NCBI GenBank assembly: GCA_013216015.1
Contig: JABSOI010000001.1
Span: 62,001-126,000, forward strand
From: Alteromonadaceae bacterium
GTDB taxonomy: Bacteria; Pseudomonadota; Gammaproteobacteria; Enterobacterales; Alteromonadaceae
Direction: 5' to 3'
DNA length: 64,000 bases
The notes below the pieces were generated by a model. The model was not told the origin of the DNA and searched no databases. It saw nothing but the letters and a program-made list of their open reading frames with translations. Shown here in pieces: positions 9,364 to 18,295 of this stretch (position 1 is the first letter of the stretch; the number at the start of each line of letters is the position of its first letter). Both the position numbers and the translations under genes were made by a program.

Positions 9364-9396
9364 AAAAAAACCTGAATATGCTAGGCAATATTCAGG
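9364..9396 (-). terminator. intrinsic terminator after fabF
   Basis: A 9-bp stem cctgaatat/atattcagg with an 8-nt loop is followed on the minus strand by seven T. It lies 37 bp past the fabF stop and before pabC, dividing the cluster into an acp-fab part and a pabC-mltG-tmk-holB part. Confidence 0.9.
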
Positions 9397-9432
9397 CTTA
9401 TAACTCAGGTTCAATAAAATCGTTTTACTTTA

Positions 9433-10665
9433 TCAAACTTTTTTAAAAATCAATGATCCGTTAGTACCACCAAATCCAAATGAGTTACATAAAGCGTACT
9501 CTAAATCAACTTTACGTGCTTCACCGGAGATATAATCTAAATCACAGCCTTCATCAGGATTATCCAGATTAATTGTCGGAGGTACAATACCATTCATTAA
9601 TGATTGAATAGTGAAAATAGCTTCAACTGCTCCAGCAGCACCAAGCAAATGACCTGTCATTGACTTAGTTGATCCTATTAATAATTTGTATGCACCATCA
9701 CCAAATACAGATTTAACCGCATTAGTTTCAGCAATATCACCCGCTGGAGTAGAAGTACCGTGGGCATTAATATACCCGATCTTAGATTTATCTACTTTGG
9801 CATCATTTATCGCATTTTCCATCGCCAGAGCAGCACCTGCGCCATCTTCTGGGGGTGATGTCATATGATAGGCATCGCCACTCATACCAAAACCAACAAG
9901 CTCCGCACAAATATCTGCACCTCGTGCTTTAGCATGTTCATATTCTTCAAGTACTAATACACCAGCGCCGTCACCTAAAACAAAACCATCTCGATCTTTA
10001 TCCCAGGGGCGAGAAGCTTTTTGTGGATCGTCATTACGTGTGGATAAAGCTCTAGCTGCACCAAAACCGCCCATACCCAAGGTTGTTGATGCTTTTTCAG
10101 CGCCACCGGCAACCATAACATCTGCATCTCCATAACTTATCATACGTGCGGCATGTCCAATGTTATGAACTCCACTGGTGCATGCGGTGACAATTGCAAT
10201 ATTAGGACCTTTGAGGCCAAACATAATTGATATATGACCAGCGATCATATTTATGATGGTAGAAGGCACAAAAAATGGTGATAATTTCCGTGGACCTGTT
10301 TTCAGCATTTTTTCGTGATTTTGTTCAATTAAACCTAAACCACCAATACCTGCTCCAACAGCCACACCGATGCGATGAGCATTACTGTCATTAATTTCAA
10401 TGCCAGAATTTTTAATTGCTTGAACGCCAGCTGCTACGCCATATTGAATAAAAAGATCCATCTTTTTTGCTTCTTTTCGCGGCATATAGTCTTCAGCATT
10501 AAAATCTTTTACCAAACCAGCAAAACGCGTTGGATATTGCGCAGTATCGAAATGTTCAATATTACATATACCACTTTTTCCAAGTAGTAAATTTTGCCAA
10601 GTTGATTCAGGATCATTGCCCAAAGGGCTTAACATACCTAGACCGGTAACTACAACACGCCTCAT
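9433..10665 (-). CDS. fabF: beta-ketoacyl-ACP synthase II (FabF)
   Basis: Condenses malonyl-ACP with growing acyl-ACP in fatty-acid elongation and makes cis-vaccenate in the cold-regulated unsaturated branch. The 410 residues begin [12 protein letters not shown]. The catalytic Cys-His-His triad is visible in [10 protein letters not shown] (near 163), [11 protein letters not shown] and [12 protein letters not shown]. The open frame extends 31 codons upstream, but the start used here has GGAGG in front and matches the family N-terminus. It follows acpP by 172 bp with a hairpin in between. Confidence 0.96.
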   Translation of the reverse strand: MRRVVVTGLGMLSPLGNDPESTWQNLLLGKSGICNIEHFDTAQYPTRFAGLVKDFNAEDYMPRKEAKKMDLFIQYGVAAGVQAIKNSGIEINDSNAHRIGVAVGAGIGGLGLIEQNHEKMLKTGPRKLSPFFVPSTIINMIAGHISIMFGLKGPNIAIVTACTSGVHNIGHAARMISYGDADVMVAGGAEKASTTLGMGGFGAARALSTRNDDPQKASRPWDKDRDGFVLGDGAGVLVLEEYEHAKARGADICAELVGFGMSGDAYHMTSPPEDGAGAALAMENAINDAKVDKSKIGYINAHGTSTPAGDIAETNAVKSVFGDGAYKLLIGSTKSMTGHLLGAAGAVEAIFTIQSLMNGIVPPTINLDNPDEGCDLDYISGEARKVDLEYALCNSFGFGGTNGSLIFKKV

Positions 10666-10793
10666 AGGTGAGCTGCCTCCGATAGAATTGAATAATAGGA
10701 AGGAAATATATTCGCCCGACACTTTTTGAAATATCGAATTGAATAACATACTGAACAAGAGTCAGGCGATTTTATATTCTGTAAACAGAAAAC

Positions 10794-10819
10794 TGTCAGA
10801 CAATAATTATTATCTGACA
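10794..10819 (-). other. hairpin in the acpP-fabF gap
   Basis: Inverted repeat tgtcaga...tctgaca with an AT-rich centre; stem up to about 11 bp with one G-U, followed on the minus strand by only four T. It could be a weak terminator or processing stem that sets fabF below acpP, a common arrangement. No direct evidence. Confidence 0.45.
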
Positions 10820-10837
10820 TTATAAATTTTTTTAAAA

Positions 10838-11071
10838 TTACTGGTTAGCTGTAACGTAATCGATAGCTGCCTGAACTGTAGTAATTTTCTCAGCTTCTTC
10901 ATCTGGGATCTCTGTATCAAATTCTTCTTCCAACGCCATTACTAATTCAACAGTATCTAAGGAATCTGCTCCTAAATCATCAACGAATGAAGAGTCAATT
11001 TTAACTTCAGTTTCACTAACACCTAATTGTTCTATAGTAATTTTTTTTACGCGTTCTTCGATTGTACTCAT
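10838..11071 (-). CDS. acpP: acyl carrier protein
   Basis: Carries acyl chains on a 4'-phosphopantetheine arm for fatty-acid, lipid A and phospholipid synthesis. The 77-residue acidic protein beginning [10 protein letters not shown] has the attachment site [11 protein letters not shown] (serine 37 counting Met) and the usual length. The frame stays open 19 codons upstream, but that extension has no homology to ACP. A ribosome site AAAGGAAC precedes the ATG. The 169-bp gap behind fabG holds an inverted repeat gacaatt/aattgtc (11198-11220), possibly an operator or processing site. Confidence 0.97.
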   Translation of the reverse strand: MSTIEERVKKITIEQLGVSETEVKIDSSFVDDLGADSLDTVELVMALEEEFDTEIPDEEAEKITTVQAAIDYVTANQ

Positions 11072-11240
11072 TTTTGTTCCTTTACTTGAAAATGCAATTT
11101 GTGCAATTGCGTGTAGTGTATTCGTCAAAGGCTAACCATGCAAGCTTCTGGTTTTACTTTTTATCGTGGTCTTACCTCTGAACATCATTTTACCGACGAC
11201 AATTTATCATAATAATTGTCAGTTTACACGATAAAATAAA

Positions 11241-11975
11241 TTAAATCATATACATGCCACCATTGACGTGGATTGTTTCCCCTGTGATATAGGCTGCAGC
11301 ATCAGAAGCCAAAAACGCAACTGTACTAGCAATTTCCTCTGGTTTACCCAAACGGTTAGCCGGTACTTGAGAGAAAATCCCTTTTTTTTGTTCATCCGTT
11401 AATTTTTGTGTCATATCCGTATCAATAAATCCTGGAGCTACAGTATTAACGGTAATTCCACGGGAAGCGACCTCTCGTGCCAAAGACTTGGTAAAACCTA
11501 ATAAACCCGCTTTTGACGTGGCGTAGTTAACTTGACCCGCATTTCCCATAGAACCAACAACAGAACCGATATTAATAATGCGTCCTTGACGTTTTTTCAT
11601 CATGGAGCGTATTACCGCTTTACTAATTTTAAATATAGACGATAAATTCGTATCGATAATATCTTGCCATTCTTCATCTTTCATTCGCATGAACAAATTA
11701 TCGCGGGTGATTCCAGCATTATTAACTAAAATATCAACACCGCCATAATTAGCTTTTATAACATCAAACATAGCAGCGATGGAGTCGTTATTTGTAACAT
11801 TTAATAACAGCCCTTGACCTGTTCCTAAATATTCACTAATTTTTTCAGCACCATGTTCAGAGGTTGCTGTACCAAGAACCGTCGCACCAAGTTCTTTAAG
11901 TTGTATTGCTATTGCTTTACCGATACCACGACTTGCTCCGGTTACAAGTACGACTTTTCCTTCTAATGAAAACAT
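11241..11975 (-). CDS. fabG: 3-oxoacyl-ACP reductase (FabG)
   Basis: NADPH-dependent short-chain dehydrogenase that reduces 3-oxoacyl-ACP. The 244-residue protein has the Rossmann motif VTGASRGIGKA, NNAG, the catalytic Ser in INIGSVVGSMG, and the Tyr-Lys pair in VNYATSKAG. A GTG three codons upstream keeps the frame open, but the ATG has AGGG 8 bp ahead, so the ATG was chosen. It follows fabD in the plsX-fabD-fabG-acpP-fabF cluster. Confidence 0.97.
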   Translation of the reverse strand: MFSLEGKVVLVTGASRGIGKAIAIQLKELGATVLGTATSEHGAEKISEYLGTGQGLLLNVTNNDSIAAMFDVIKANYGGVDILVNNAGITRDNLFMRMKDEEWQDIIDTNLSSIFKISKAVIRSMMKKRQGRIINIGSVVGSMGNAGQVNYATSKAGLLGFTKSLAREVASRGITVNTVAPGFIDTDMTQKLTDEQKKGIFSQVPANRLGKPEEIASTVAFLASDAAAYITGETIHVNGGMYMI

Positions 11976-12023
11976 TATGATCACCCTATATTTTTTATAC
12001 TGTTTAATATTTTAGACATTAAC

Positions 12024-12956
12024 CTACAAAAGCTCTTTTGCTTTTTCCAATGACGCATTATCATTAAATGAAACACAAGATATTGATTTATCGATACGTT
12101 TCAATAAACCTTGCAAAACTTTACCAGGACCTGCTTCTACTATGGAATCTATACCCATCGAGGATAATTCAGTAACTGTTTCTGTCCAGCGAACAGGACT
12201 GTATAACTGTCTTACCAACGCATCTTTAATTGCTGACGCTGCTGTTTGAGCAATCACGTCAACATTATTTATTACGGGTATATTTGGCTCGTTAAATTCA
12301 ATAGCCTCTAATTCTATAGCAAGTTGTTCAGCAGCAGGCATCATTAAAGCACAATGAGAAGGAACACTTACAGGTAAAGGTAATACACGTTTTGCTCCCG
12401 CCTCTTTACACAATAACCCAGCACGTTCAACGGCGCTTTTATGTCCGGCAATTACAACTTGTCCGGGAGAATTAAAGTTGACTGCAGCGACTATGTCTTC
12501 TTCTTGAGCATTAGCACATACATCAACAATATCTTGATCAGCCAATCCTATGATTGCAGCCATAGCACCAACACCTTCAGGAACACATGCTTGCATAAGC
12601 TCCCCACGTTTTTCTACTAACTTAACCCCTTCGCTTAAGCTTAAAACACCAGAGCAAACCAACGCGGAATATTCACCAAGACTATGGCCAGCAAGTACAG
12701 AAGGTCTTGCTTGAGATGTAGATTGCCATAAACGCCATAAAGCGACACTAGCTGTCAATAATGCCGGCTGTGTAAAATTAGTTTGATTAAGTTTTTCAGC
12801 AGGCCCGTCAGAAATTAACTGCCAAAGGTCATAACCTAAAACTTCTGAGGCTTCAGAAAATGTTTGTTGAACAATATCATGATCAACAAAATCGGCAAGC
12901 ATAGCGATGGATTGAGAGCCTTGCCCTGGAAAAACAAAGGCTAAGTTATTCTTCAT
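12024..12956 (-). CDS. fabD: malonyl-CoA:ACP transacylase (FabD)
   Basis: Moves the malonyl group from CoA to ACP for chain extension. The 310-residue protein shows FVFPGQGSQ at the N-terminus, the nucleophile in AGHSLGEYSAL (serine near 92), and the catalytic histidine in SVPSHCALM near 200. It lies between plsX and fabG; fabH, which normally sits directly upstream, is not in this 172-bp gap. Confidence 0.96.
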   Translation of the reverse strand: MKNNLAFVFPGQGSQSIAMLADFVDHDIVQQTFSEASEVLGYDLWQLISDGPAEKLNQTNFTQPALLTASVALWRLWQSTSQARPSVLAGHSLGEYSALVCSGVLSLSEGVKLVEKRGELMQACVPEGVGAMAAIIGLADQDIVDVCANAQEEDIVAAVNFNSPGQVVIAGHKSAVERAGLLCKEAGAKRVLPLPVSVPSHCALMMPAAEQLAIELEAIEFNEPNIPVINNVDVIAQTAASAIKDALVRQLYSPVRWTETVTELSSMGIDSIVEAGPGKVLQGLLKRIDKSISCVSFNDNASLEKAKELL

Positions 12957-13128
12957 TTTTTTACCTAATATTTTGTTATTGAATAGTTTTTGTAAGAGAT
13001 AAAATGTTATCTCAGGTTGATTTCATCTCATCTTCTACGGAATAATTAATATGAATCTAAATGTGTATTAGAAAGTTAAAGCTCAATATTTTGTCAATGG
13101 GCTTTGTCAATTGGTTTACTCAGTACAA

Positions 13129-14154
13129 TTATTTAGACATTAAACCTTGTTCCAGTTTTATTTTTATTTTCTCTGGGACTTGTCTTTCAACTTCTTTTAC
13201 TGCCTCCTTTATGGCACTAAAAAATGCAGTTGAATTTGCATTACCATGACTTTTAACTACAATACCGCGTAATCCTATCAAACTTGCACCATTATACTGG
13301 TCGGGGTTCAAAGATTTAAAAAGTTTTTTTAAGGTTGATGTTAATAACTTACCCAAAATTAGAGTAAATATATTACGAGATAAGCTTTGGTTTAATTTGT
13401 TATAAACCATTCGGGCAACACCTTCACACGTTTTTAAAGCAACATTACCTACAAAGCCATCACAGACAATAACATCCGCTTTATTGGTAAAAATATCGTT
13501 GCCTTCAACAAAACCAATGTAATTAATATTTTCATTCTTATTTAAACGTATTGCGGTTTGCTTTATATGATCGCTACCCTTAATTTCTTCTTCGCCCATA
13601 TTCAATAAAGCTATTTTGGGTTGCTTTATACCATCAACTTCTTCTGCCATAACCGAACCCATGACTGCAAATTGATATAAAATATTCGAATCACAAAAAA
13701 CATTAGCGCCTAAATCAAGCATAAAAACATGCTGTTCTTCATTATGAGTAGGTAGTAATGAAATTAATGCAGGTCGTTCTACCCCTGGTAAGGTTTTCAA
13801 TACAAAATGTGCTGTCGCAAAAAGTGCCCCGGTATTTCCAGCGCTAACACAAGCTTGAGCCTGACCTTCTTTAACTAAATCCAACGCTTTACGCATTGAC
13901 GAGTTTTTCTTGTAACGAAGTGCAAATACAGGTTTATCATCCATGGTAACTATTTCAGTTGTTGGATGAACCGTTAATTGAGAGTGTTGGTAATATTTTA
14001 GCTTTCGTAATTCATGGTTAATGACATCTTCATCACCACAAAGGATCAGATGCAAATTGGGGAATTGGCGCAAAGCCTTTGTTGCAGCAGGAATAGTTAT
14101 ATGGGGGCCTGAATCGCCCCCCATAACATCTAACGCTATGGTCAGATTATTCAA
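13129..14154 (-). CDS. plsX: phosphate acyltransferase PlsX
   Basis: Makes acyl-phosphate from acyl-ACP for the PlsX/PlsY route to phosphatidic acid; peripheral membrane enzyme. The 341-residue protein begins NLTIALDVMGGDSGPH and has SAGNTGALFATAHF and VCDGFVGNVALKTCEG, all family hallmarks. It follows rpmF (22 bp gap), as in most gammaproteobacteria, where yceD-rpmF-plsX-fab genes form one transcript. Confidence 0.96.
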   Translation of the reverse strand: MNNLTIALDVMGGDSGPHITIPAATKALRQFPNLHLILCGDEDVINHELRKLKYYQHSQLTVHPTTEIVTMDDKPVFALRYKKNSSMRKALDLVKEGQAQACVSAGNTGALFATAHFVLKTLPGVERPALISLLPTHNEEQHVFMLDLGANVFCDSNILYQFAVMGSVMAEEVDGIKQPKIALLNMGEEEIKGSDHIKQTAIRLNKNENINYIGFVEGNDIFTNKADVIVCDGFVGNVALKTCEGVARMVYNKLNQSLSRNIFTLILGKLLTSTLKKLFKSLNPDQYNGASLIGLRGIVVKSHGNANSTAFFSAIKEAVKEVERQVPEKIKIKLEQGLMSK

Positions 14155-14175
14155 AGTGAATCGCTTACTTAAGAT

Positions 14176-14346
14176 TTAGCTAGCGATTACTTTTTCACCT
14201 TTGTAAAAGCCATCGGCTGTTACGTGATGACGACGGTGAGTTTCACCAGATACTGGATCTACCGATAAATTTTCAGCTGTTAAAGCATCGTGTGAACGAC
14301 GCATTCCACGTCTTGAACGAGACTTCTTGCTTTTTTGAACTGCCAT
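14176..14346 (-). CDS. rpmF: 50S ribosomal protein L32
   Basis: A 56-residue ribosomal protein, [20 protein letters not shown] at the N-terminus and [11 protein letters not shown] at the end, matching the zinc-free L32 of gammaproteobacteria (no CxxC pairs). It starts at an ATG with a GGAG ribosome site and lies between yceD and plsX, its conserved place. It is short enough to be missed by length filters. Confidence 0.96.
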   Translation of the reverse strand: MAVQKSKKSRSRRGMRRSHDALTAENLSVDPVSGETHRRHHVTADGFYKGEKVIAS

Positions 14347-14384
14347 TGGCTGACTCCTAAAATCATTTGTTTAGCTAAAATTAG

Positions 14385-14897
14385 CTATTTGAGTTGTTTT
14401 AATACATCAAATGGATTTGGTTTTTCAAGCTCTTCAGGCAACTGCCCCCAAACACTGTCAGCACAAGCTTGACAATCTTTAAGTTCATGCCGAGGAATTA
14501 ATGGGATTTCGAGGATTAACTCTTCTTCTACTAATTCACGCAAGGTCACTTCACCATTCTCATCTAAATCTATTGCGTCATAATATGACGGCAATTCAGC
14601 GGCTGCCTCTTCATTTTTTACAGGACTAAAAGTAAAACTTGCCTCTAATTCCTGCTCAAACGGTTCATTACAACGCTGACAAATTAATGTTACTAACGCC
14701 GATGCTTTACCTGACATTACTATCAGACCAAGCTCATCCACATTAAAATTAACACTAACCTGAACTTGCTCGATACATGCTTCACATGCATCGAGCAATC
14801 TATTCATTCCCGACAATTCAAAATATCCTTCGCACTCAAGCCGACGCTGAGCACTCTTGTACGGGTCTATCGTTATCGGAAGTTTAAGATTTTTCAT
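14385..14897 (-). CDS. yceD: 23S rRNA accumulation protein YceD (DUF177)
   Basis: A 170-residue DUF177 protein needed for normal 23S rRNA accumulation in E. coli and plants; exact biochemistry unknown. The conserved CQRCNEPF motif lies near residue 80, with a second CQAC near 145, and a long acidic stretch between. It heads the yceD-rpmF-plsX cluster, and is divergent from yceF. Confidence 0.92.
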   Translation of the reverse strand: MKNLKLPITIDPYKSAQRRLECEGYFELSGMNRLLDACEACIEQVQVSVNFNVDELGLIVMSGKASALVTLICQRCNEPFEQELEASFTFSPVKNEEAAAELPSYYDAIDLDENGEVTLRELVEEELILEIPLIPRHELKDCQACADSVWGQLPEELEKPNPFDVLKQLK

Positions 14898-15015
14898 AAG
14901 GCGCGCATAATAATGTGCCTGTCGGCATGTGTCAAAAGAAAATTAGCTTATTTGGTTTAAAAACTTAAGATAGCCCTTATATTAGCACTAAATAGATTAC
15001 TTTTTGAGTATTCCC

Positions 15016-15603
15016 ATGAAAAAATTAGTTTTAGGTTCAACATCTCCATTTCGTAAAACGCTATTAGAAAAATTAAATTTACCTTTCGAATGCGCCAAAC
15101 CAGATATAGATGAAACAGCACAATTAAATGAATCTCCGCAGGCGTTAGTTGAGCGATTAGCCATTGAGAAAGCAAAAGCAGTTGCCTTACAATTTCCTGA
15201 TGCCCTAATTATTGGCTCCGATCAAGTTGCCGTTTGCGATGGTCAAATTTTAGGCAAACCACATAACTTTGAAAACGGTGTGAAACAATTAACTCAGTTC
15301 AGTAACAAAGCCGTTATATTTTATACCGGACTTTGCGTATACAACAGTGGTACAAATCAACTACATTCGTTAGTTGAGCCCTTCAATGTACATTTTAATG
15401 AATTGGCCTTGCCTGACATTGAACGTTATCTACACGCAGAACGACCCTATAACTGTGCAGGCAGTTTTAAAAGTGAAGGATTGGGCATTTGCCTGTTCAA
15501 AAAACTTGAAGGGGATGATCCTAACAGTTTAATTGGTTTACCTTTAATTAAACTTGTCAGTTTACTTAAATTGCATGATGTCGATGTTTTAGCACAGCAA
15601 TAA
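15016..15603 (+). CDS. yceF: Maf-like nucleotide pyrophosphatase YceF
   Basis: Maf/HAM1-fold nucleotide pyrophosphatase; the YceF branch hydrolyses 7-methyl-GTP. The 195-residue protein shows LGSTSPFRKTLLEKL with the conserved S-R, IIGSDQVAV with the catalytic aspartate, NCAGSFKSEGLG and DDPNSLIGLPL. A TTG four codons upstream is in frame, but the ATG fits the family start. No clear Shine-Dalgarno site is visible. It is divergent from yceD as in E. coli. Confidence 0.92.
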   Translation: MKKLVLGSTSPFRKTLLEKLNLPFECAKPDIDETAQLNESPQALVERLAIEKAKAVALQFPDALIIGSDQVAVCDGQILGKPHNFENGVKQLTQFSNKAVIFYTGLCVYNSGTNQLHSLVEPFNVHFNELALPDIERYLHAERPYNCAGSFKSEGLGICLFKKLEGDDPNSLIGLPLIKLVSLLKLHDVDVLAQQ

Positions 15604-15703
15604 TTCACAATGCAGAACAAAGAACGCGACCGAGTTACGCGAAAAAACTACAGGTTATGCTAAATTAGCACTAGTATTAGATACAGACATTAGATACCAG
15701 ATA

Positions 15704-16354
15704 TTATTTTAATAATAACTTTTCTAACTGAATTAAAGAATCGACCAGTGCTCTGGGTTTATATTTAGATAATACTTGAGCATCATGAACACCATGAGTT
15801 ACGCCGACACTATCAATGCCAGCTTGCTGAGCCATGAATAAATCATGGCTCGTATCACCAATCATCAAAGCTTCATGAGGCAAAACATTAAGTTCATCTA
15901 ATAAACTCAATAACATTTGAGGATCAGGCTTTGACAATGCTTCATCGGCACAACGAGATGCATGAAAATAGTCTTCTGTCTGGGTTTCAGTCATAACACG
16001 TTGCAACCCCCCTCTTCCCTTACCTGTAGCTACCGCAAGCAATTTTTTATTTTGTCGTAATGCTTTTAACAACTCAAGAGCATTTGGAAACATTGTTGTA
16101 GGTATATCATTAAGTTCAATATACTGGCGTCTATATTCTTCAATTACTAATGTTTCTTGTGCTTTTGTTCGCTCTGGAAATAACAATTCAACACCTTTAA
16201 GCATACTTAAACCAATAATTTGTTTGGTTTGCTCATTTGTTGGAATATTTAATAATGCTATTTTAGCCGCTGCTTGCATTGAAGAGATGATTCTTTCGAC
16301 TGAATCCATCAAGGTTCCATCCCAATCGAAAATAATCAATTTATATTTGTCCAA
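15704..16354 (-). CDS. HAD-superfamily phosphatase (IA type)
   Basis: A 216-residue haloacid-dehalogenase phosphatase with motif I FDWDGTLMDS, motif II AVATGKG, motif III lysine in LSKPDP and motif IV MIGDTSHDLFMA. A helical cap follows motif I. The TTG start has AAGGAAAG 4-7 bp ahead; a GTG six codons upstream lacks this. It lies 36 bp after rluC, a pairing common in Vibrio and Shewanella, where it is annotated as a phosphoglycolate-phosphatase-like protein. Substrate unknown. Confidence 0.88.
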   Translation of the reverse strand: MDKYKLIIFDWDGTLMDSVERIISSMQAAAKIALLNIPTNEQTKQIIGLSMLKGVELLFPERTKAQETLVIEEYRRQYIELNDIPTTMFPNALELLKALRQNKKLLAVATGKGRGGLQRVMTETQTEDYFHASRCADEALSKPDPQMLLSLLDELNVLPHEALMIGDTSHDLFMAQQAGIDSVGVTHGVHDAQVLSKYKPRALVDSLIQLEKLLLK

Positions 16355-16390
16355 TTTTCTTTCCTTGTACACGTTAAAAGATCTTCTTCA

Positions 16391-17359
16391 TTAATTTTTT
16401 GATAGCTTATTTAATACTTTTTGTAAACTAGGCTCAAGTGGTGCTTCAATCTTTAATCGTTCTTCAGTTAAAGGATGATTGAATTCAATACTCGCCGCAT
16501 GTAAAAACAACCTTTTAAGACCAAGTTCTTTCATCTGCTGATCAAAATCCTCATCACCATATTTTGCATCGCAAGCAATTGAATGACCTTTAACCTGACA
16601 ATGCACTCTGATTTGATGAGTTCGACCTGTTACAGGAAAGGCTCTAACTAAGGTTGCATTACTGTAATGCTGTAATACTTTAAACCGTGTTTCTGATTCT
16701 TTACCATTTATATTATCGACAACCACAACACGTTCACCGGATTTCAAATCATTCTTTTTCAATCCTTCCGTCACTTTAGTGATCTTAGATGACCAACGTC
16801 CTTTAACTAAAGCATGATAAAATTTTTGTACTTTTTTACTACGCAATTGCTCATGTAAATGACGTAACGCAGAGCGTTTTTTAGCAACAACCAGACAACC
16901 TGATGTATCTCTATCAAGTCGATGTACAAGTTCAAGCATACGGGCATCAGGTCGCAACGCCCTTAACGCTTCAATCAAGCCAAAGCTTAATCCACTACCA
17001 CCATGAACTGCCATACCGGAAGGTTTATTTATAATAATCAAGCGATCATCTTCAAATAAAATTTGTGACTCTAAATTTGCGACAATATTAAGCTTGGTTG
17101 GAACGATATCAGTTTTTTCTGAAACGCGAATAGGAGCAACCCGAATGATATCCTCATTCACTAATTTGTATATAGGTTTGGTACGTTTTTTATTAACCCG
17201 GATCTCACCTTTACGCAATAAACGGTATATATGACTCTTGGGAACACCCTTCAATGTTTTTAATAAGAAATTATCAATTCGTTGACCAGCATCTTCACAA
17301 TCAACAGTAATAAATCTGACTTTAGGCTTTTCGCCATCTATTTGTTTAGTATCTTTCAT
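16391..17359 (-). CDS. rluC: 23S rRNA pseudouridine(955/2504/2580) synthase RluC
   Basis: Makes three pseudouridines in 23S rRNA. The 322-residue protein has an S4 domain (about 25-90, QRIDNFLLKTLKGVPKSHIYRLLRKG) and the RluA-type catalytic domain with the aspartate in ELVHRLDRDTSGC and the KPSGMAVHGGSGLSFG motif. The frame continues 8 codons upstream to another ATG; neither start has a clear ribosome site, and the shorter version aligns with E. coli RluC. Divergent from rne, exactly as in E. coli. Confidence 0.94.
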   Translation of the reverse strand: MKDTKQIDGEKPKVRFITVDCEDAGQRIDNFLLKTLKGVPKSHIYRLLRKGEIRVNKKRTKPIYKLVNEDIIRVAPIRVSEKTDIVPTKLNIVANLESQILFEDDRLIIINKPSGMAVHGGSGLSFGLIEALRALRPDARMLELVHRLDRDTSGCLVVAKKRSALRHLHEQLRSKKVQKFYHALVKGRWSSKITKVTEGLKKNDLKSGERVVVVDNINGKESETRFKVLQHYSNATLVRAFPVTGRTHQIRVHCQVKGHSIACDAKYGDEDFDQQMKELGLKRLFLHAASIEFNHPLTEERLKIEAPLEPSLQKVLNKLSKN

Positions 17360-17383
17360 GCGGCGCAGTTTAATACCAATCAT

Positions 17384-18280
17384 TATAATTATCTACATTA
17401 TATCCAAACTACTTAGTATTCTTCCTCAAACGAGATCTGAGCGAGGATGGACCAATGGTGTTCAGATTGTGCCAGTGAGACGCGTGAAGTAAACATCAGT
17501 TCTGGATAGACACTAATTATAAATATACTGAGTATTAAAAAAGAAAAAGTTAAATAAAAACACCTGAAGTTTTCACAATAAATTATGACAGGATAATTTT
17601 TCAAACAAGATTAAAGCTTGTTTTTTCATCTACTTTGTTAAAATAGTGGCTAAATACTTTCAATAACATAGATAATTCCCGTTTTAAGTTAATTAAAACC
17701 GCTATTTAATTGCCTTATGACTAAATATAATGGGATAATGGCGAAAGTTACTACTAAGCTTAAAAAAGCAGTAACATGAAACAACGAAGCTCTGAACGAA
17801 CCGTAAGAGACAAACTGCGGCCACATTGATATGCACGTAAATAATAACAAAAGTTATTGAAGACATATTAAAAGAATGGCCTGTTGCAACATTCGACGCG
17901 TGTAACTTGTCGAAGAAAACGCATAAACAGCTTGCCCAGCAATAAAGAGCTATTTGCAATCACACTAAGAATGGCTAAATAACATTTTTCGATTAACTGA
18001 TGACAAGGTGAACACAAGGCTAACAAATTAGTCCGCCAATTTTGGTTATTACCGTTATTTTTCCTACTTAGTAATAGCGCAGCACACATGCTGAGCATAA
18101 AGACATATATTACGTTATGGTGATTTATCATCGTAATTAGATTGAACAATCAGATTTTTAACAGCTTATTGCGTTGTGAAATAACGCTCTAGGGTTGACA
18201 ACCGTGAGGCTGACAAACAGCTGTTACCATAGCAATAGATTGCTTTATGCTGTAAGCAAATGATGTGTTGTGACTAAATT
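17384..18280. other. long non-coding rluC-rne interval holding the rne leader
   Basis: About 900 bp lie between divergent rluC and rne. Minus-strand frames here (for example 17868-18149) have no recognisable domain, oddly hydrophobic or Cys-rich composition and no ribosome site, so they were not called. Several small stems occur, such as aataacaaaagttatt near 17845 and tgctt...aagca near 18240. In E. coli the rne mRNA has a ~360-nt leader that mediates RNase E autoregulation; a similar leader here is an inference. Confidence 0.5.
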
Positions 18281-18295
18281 ATGAGTCACAAAACT

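Noticed and set aside
14957-15175. Minus-strand 72-residue frame overlapping yceF
   Set aside because: Lies opposite the clear Maf-family coding sequence.
17868-18149. Minus-strand 93-residue frame before rne
   Set aside because: Hydrophobic start and several Cys but no recognisable family, no ribosome site, and it overlaps another meaningless frame at 17702-17959 in the probable rne leader.
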